DNA from: Deltaproteobacteria bacterium
GTDB lineage: Bacteria; Desulfobacterota; Binatia; Bin18
Reading direction: 5' to 3'
Length of the DNA: 7,062 nucleotides
Assembly (NCBI GenBank): GCA_016200595.1
Contig: JACQEL010000435.1
Span: 1 to 7,062 of the forward strand
This document shows, piece after piece, positions 4,999 through 7,062 of this stretch (positions are counted from its first letter, which is position 1; the number at the start of each line of letters is the position of its first letter). Both the position numbers and the translations under genes were made by a program. A model generated the notes under the pieces. That model did no database searches. It was not told the origin of the DNA and saw nothing but the letters and a program-made list of their open reading frames with translations.

Positions 4999-5669
4999 TC
5001 ACCTAAAAGCCGCATCTAACCGGCGGATCTGCTCTGGCGATAACCGCCAGCCAGAAGCGCGACAGTTTTCTTCGGTCCGCGTCACCCTATCAGATTTAGG
5101 AATGGCGATAACATGAGAGCGCGCGGTGCACCAATTAAGCGCGACTTGGGCAAGGGTCTTTTGCACCTCGGTCGCATGTCCCGGCTATTGAGATTGTACA
5201 AGACCTGGTTGGACACGACGGGATACTTACCCATGGCCGCTTGCGCCGCGCGTAGCTCATGAACAGAGAAGTTACTCACGCCGATATATTTAACCAGCCC
5301 GCGATCCACTAGGGTTTCCATAGCACGCATGGTCTCTTTTATCGGCACGCGCGAGTTGGGCCAGTGGATTTGGTAGAGATCGATGAAACTCGTCTGCAAC
5401 TGGTGTAAACTCGCTTCCGCGGCGCGCAACACGGCATCGTAATGCAGGTGACTTCCTGACACTTTGGTAGCAATGAACACCCGTTCACGGATGTCTTTTA
5501 CCGCCTGTCCGACCACGTCTTCGGTGCGGTACATTTCCGCCGTATCGATGAGAAACGCTCCCAATTCGATGCCGCGGCGCAACGGCTCTACCCCGCCACG
5601 ATATTGCCACACCCCGAGACCGATCTCCGGTACCATGAGGTTGGTATTACCCAGTCGTTTCAGTTCCAT
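4999..5669 (-). pseudogene. Aldo/keto reductase with internal deletion and frameshift
   Basis: On the minus strand, ATG at 5669-5667 follows AAGGAG (plus 5679-5684) with 9-nt spacing. The first 164 residues are a clear aldo/keto reductase with its whole catalytic tetrad: Asp42, Tyr47, Lys69 and His102 (YQIHWPN), then VSN at 131-133 and VSNQVLYNLNSRD (152-164). After about plus 5178 the frame becomes nonsense (MRPRCKRPLPK) and stops at 5082. Shifted by one base, from about 5175 to TGA at 5001-4999, the family's C-terminus continues for 58 residues: ATEVQKTLAQVALNW, VIAIPKS, EENCRASGWRL and LDAAFR. The family is normally about 270-280 residues, so roughly 50 residues of the middle, the stretch with the usual 'YSPL' NADPH-binding loop, are deleted. 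The protein is probably inactive. The remaining parts look little decayed, so the event seems recent. Confidence 0.88.
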
Positions 5670-5748
5670 GTCAGGACACTCCTTGGCAATCCTTTTTCCC
5701 TGTGCTTCTTATGCTCCTTTTTCTCCTCTTGCTAGTTAGGGACAAGTC

Positions 5749-5778
5749 TTGCCCAGAGGAGCCCGACTGAAGTATGAT
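5749..5778 (+). promoter_or_regulatory. Candidate sigma-70-like promoter for the amidohydrolase gene
   Basis: TTGCCC at 5749-5754 is followed after 18 bp by TATGAT at 5773-5778 (five of six to TATAAT). The start of transcription would be near 5785, about 45 nt before the preferred ATG. The -10 box covers the upstream ATG at 5774, which speaks against that ATG as the start. It lies in the 161-bp divergent gap with the reductase pseudogene. Confidence 0.35.
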
Positions 5779-5830
5779 CGCACGGCAGGAAACCGACAGC
5801 GAAAGACAAGAGGAAAAGGAGGGTCTGACT

Positions 5831-6943
5831 ATGGCACAGTTTCGTCTCATTTCGGCTGACTCGCACATGTGCGAGCCACCTAACCTGTGGGTGGACCGCA
5901 TCGATAAGCCCTACCGCGACCGCGCGCCACGCACGGTCAAAGGCCTCGACGGTAAAGAGGGCGAGTTCTTTGTCTGCGAGAATATCTCGCCCATTCCCAT
6001 CGCTGGCGCCTTCGGTGCTGGTATCAAGGCGGAGGATCTTCCCGGCCACAACAAGAAAGGCTTCGAGGCCGCTCCAGCCAGTGTCTGGGACCCTGCGGCG
6101 CGCTTGAAAGAGCAGGATGCCGACGGCGTCGTGGCTGAGGTGCTGTATACCACCTTTGGCATGTTGCTCTACGGGCTGAACGACGCGGCGCTCCGCGCCG
6201 CCTGCTTTAAGGCCTATAATGACTTTGTCGCCGAGTACACCAGCTACAATCCGACCCGGCTAGTTGGCACCGGGTTAATCACTCTGGAGGATATTCCCGC
6301 CGGCGTGGCCGAACTCAAGCGCTGTGCAGACAAGGGGCTACGGGGCGCGATGATCTGGGCTTCTCCACCTGATGAGAAGCCGTACAGCCATCGCGACTAC
6401 GATCCCTTCTGGGCGGCGGCGCAGGACCTGCAAATGCCGCTCTCTCTGCATATCCTGACTGGGCGTGGTGGAACCGGCTTTGATCTCAGCCGCATCCTTA
6501 CTTCCTACATGTCACTGCCGGCAGAGATTCAGCGGACGCTGACGATGATGATCTTTGGCGGCGTTCTCGAGCGCTTCCCCAAGCTGCAAATCGTCTCTGC
6601 TGAGAATGATGTCTCGTGGATTCCTCACTTCATGTATCGGCTCGACCACGCCTATGATCGCTTCCGCCATTTTGAAGGGGTGAACCTGCCGATGCTGCCG
6701 AGTGAGTACGTCAAACGCAACGTGGTCGCCACCTTCCAGTTCGAGCAGGCGACGGCGGATTTCACCCGTCAGCTCTTCGGGGCTGAGCGTTTGATGTGGT
6801 CGTCGGACTATCCCCACACCGACTCCACCTGGCCCAAATCACGAGAGTTCATCACCGATGCGTTTAAGGGCATGCCTGAAGCGGACATTCAGAAGATTGT
6901 TAATGAGAATGTTGCGCGGGTGTACCGGCTCAACGTGAATTAA
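5831..6943 (+). CDS. Amidohydrolase-2 family metal-dependent hydrolase
   Basis: The protein has 370 residues from ATG 5831, which is preceded by AAGGAGG at 5816-5822. The frame is open to an earlier ATG at 5774, but that one has no ribosome binding site and its extra 19 residues are charged and unlike the family. The fold is an amidohydrolase TIM barrel related to ACMSD-type decarboxylases. The metal-binding motif ISADSHMCEP puts Asp10 and His12 at the end of strand 1. LSLHILTG supplies His207, and SSDYPHTDSTWP supplies the catalytic Asp326. SAENDVSWIPHFMYRLD (257-273) matches the usual 'ExxxxWxP..LxRxD' segment. Members hydrolyse or decarboxylate small carboxylates or amides in the cytoplasm, usually with zinc; the substrate cannot be read from the sequence. 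The divergent neighbour is a broken reductase, so any shared pathway may be lost. The family call is firm. Confidence 0.92.
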   Translation: MAQFRLISADSHMCEPPNLWVDRIDKPYRDRAPRTVKGLDGKEGEFFVCENISPIPIAGAFGAGIKAEDLPGHNKKGFEAAPASVWDPAARLKEQDADGVVAEVLYTTFGMLLYGLNDAALRAACFKAYNDFVAEYTSYNPTRLVGTGLITLEDIPAGVAELKRCADKGLRGAMIWASPPDEKPYSHRDYDPFWAAAQDLQMPLSLHILTGRGGTGFDLSRILTSYMSLPAEIQRTLTMMIFGGVLERFPKLQIVSAENDVSWIPHFMYRLDHAYDRFRHFEGVNLPMLPSEYVKRNVVATFQFEQATADFTRQLFGAERLMWSSDYPHTDSTWPKSREFITDAFKGMPEADIQKIVNENVARVYRLNVN

Positions 6944-6977
6944 TTTGCTCCTTCTTCTCATCGAGTTCTTGCGCAGC

Positions 6978-7014
6978 AGGGAGGAAAGATTACCCGTGTA
7001 AGTCTCACCTCCCT
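6978..7014. repeat. Palindrome downstream of the amidohydrolase
   Basis: AGGGAGG at 6978-6984 pairs with CCTCCCT at 7008-7014. Inside, AGATTA can pair with TAAGTCT with one bulged G, leaving a CCCGTG loop. It begins 34 nt after the stop codon. No T-tract follows, so it is more likely a REP-like element or 3'-end stabilising hairpin than an intrinsic terminator. Nothing else is recognisable from 6944 to the window end. Confidence 0.5.
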
Positions 7015-7062
7015 ACAGTCCTGATTTGCGAACCTTTTCGTCGACCCCAGTAACCCTCGCTT

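Noticed and set aside
4740..5006. Open frame of nearly 90 codons with an aromatic-rich stretch (DFDYNYSYLSYFYREN)
   Set aside because: The first part looks protein-like and might be a gene remnant, but there is no start codon or ribosome binding site. The frame continues through a hairpin, the dispersed repeat and into the reductase pseudogene on the other strand, so I treat it as chance.

Overview
The window looks like a chromosomal stretch of an uncultured, moderately GC-rich Gram-negative bacterium. The sequence directly shows Shine-Dalgarno sites, a Sec-type and a Tat-type export signal, and many short intergenic palindromes. Secreted proteins with HYKCY motifs, a Tat-exported GMC dehydrogenase, an ACMSD-like amidohydrolase and 'GTAGGGGCGAAGCAT...' palindromes fit deltaproteobacterial, Binatota or Tectomicrobia-type lineages. 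That placement is inference and weak. No transposase, phage, CRISPR, tRNA or rRNA gene is visible.

Layout. Bases 1-284 are the 3' end of a plus-strand gene, possibly an acetyltransferase. Bases 285-891 hold no convincing gene but carry a 127-bp palindromic element, one copy of a dispersed ~70-bp repeat, a run of perfect short hairpins and a candidate promoter. From 892 to 2039 there is a small ORF or leader peptide, then two tandem paralogous secreted six-cysteine proteins (1047-1511 and 1593-2039). Both paralogues are preceded by the same 67-nt leader (65/67 identical) with a strong hairpin. At 2124-4322 is a Tat-signal protein that fuses a gluconate-2-dehydrogenase subunit-3-like domain to a GMC flavoprotein carrying a possible Fe-S cysteine cluster. 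A 19-bp tandem repeat follows, and the only ATG for the next gene, a solo Smr-domain protein (4357-4731), lies inside it. Bases 4732-4998 hold a hairpin and the second copy of the dispersed repeat. On the minus strand, 4999-5669 is an aldo/keto reductase broken by an internal deletion and frameshift. Divergent from it, 5831-6943 encodes an amidohydrolase-2 family metal-dependent hydrolase. The window ends with another palindrome.

How the parts may work together. The two small secreted proteins and the exported dehydrogenase share strand and close spacing (84 nt) and could be co-transcribed, which would make them a periplasmic or cell-surface group. No cytochrome c or other electron acceptor for the dehydrogenase is encoded here. 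The amidohydrolase and the former reductase look like a separate small-molecule catabolism locus. The least explained signals are the duplicated leader with its constant signal-peptide start and divergent mature proteins, the tandem repeat that supplies the Smr start codon, and the dense palindrome islands.
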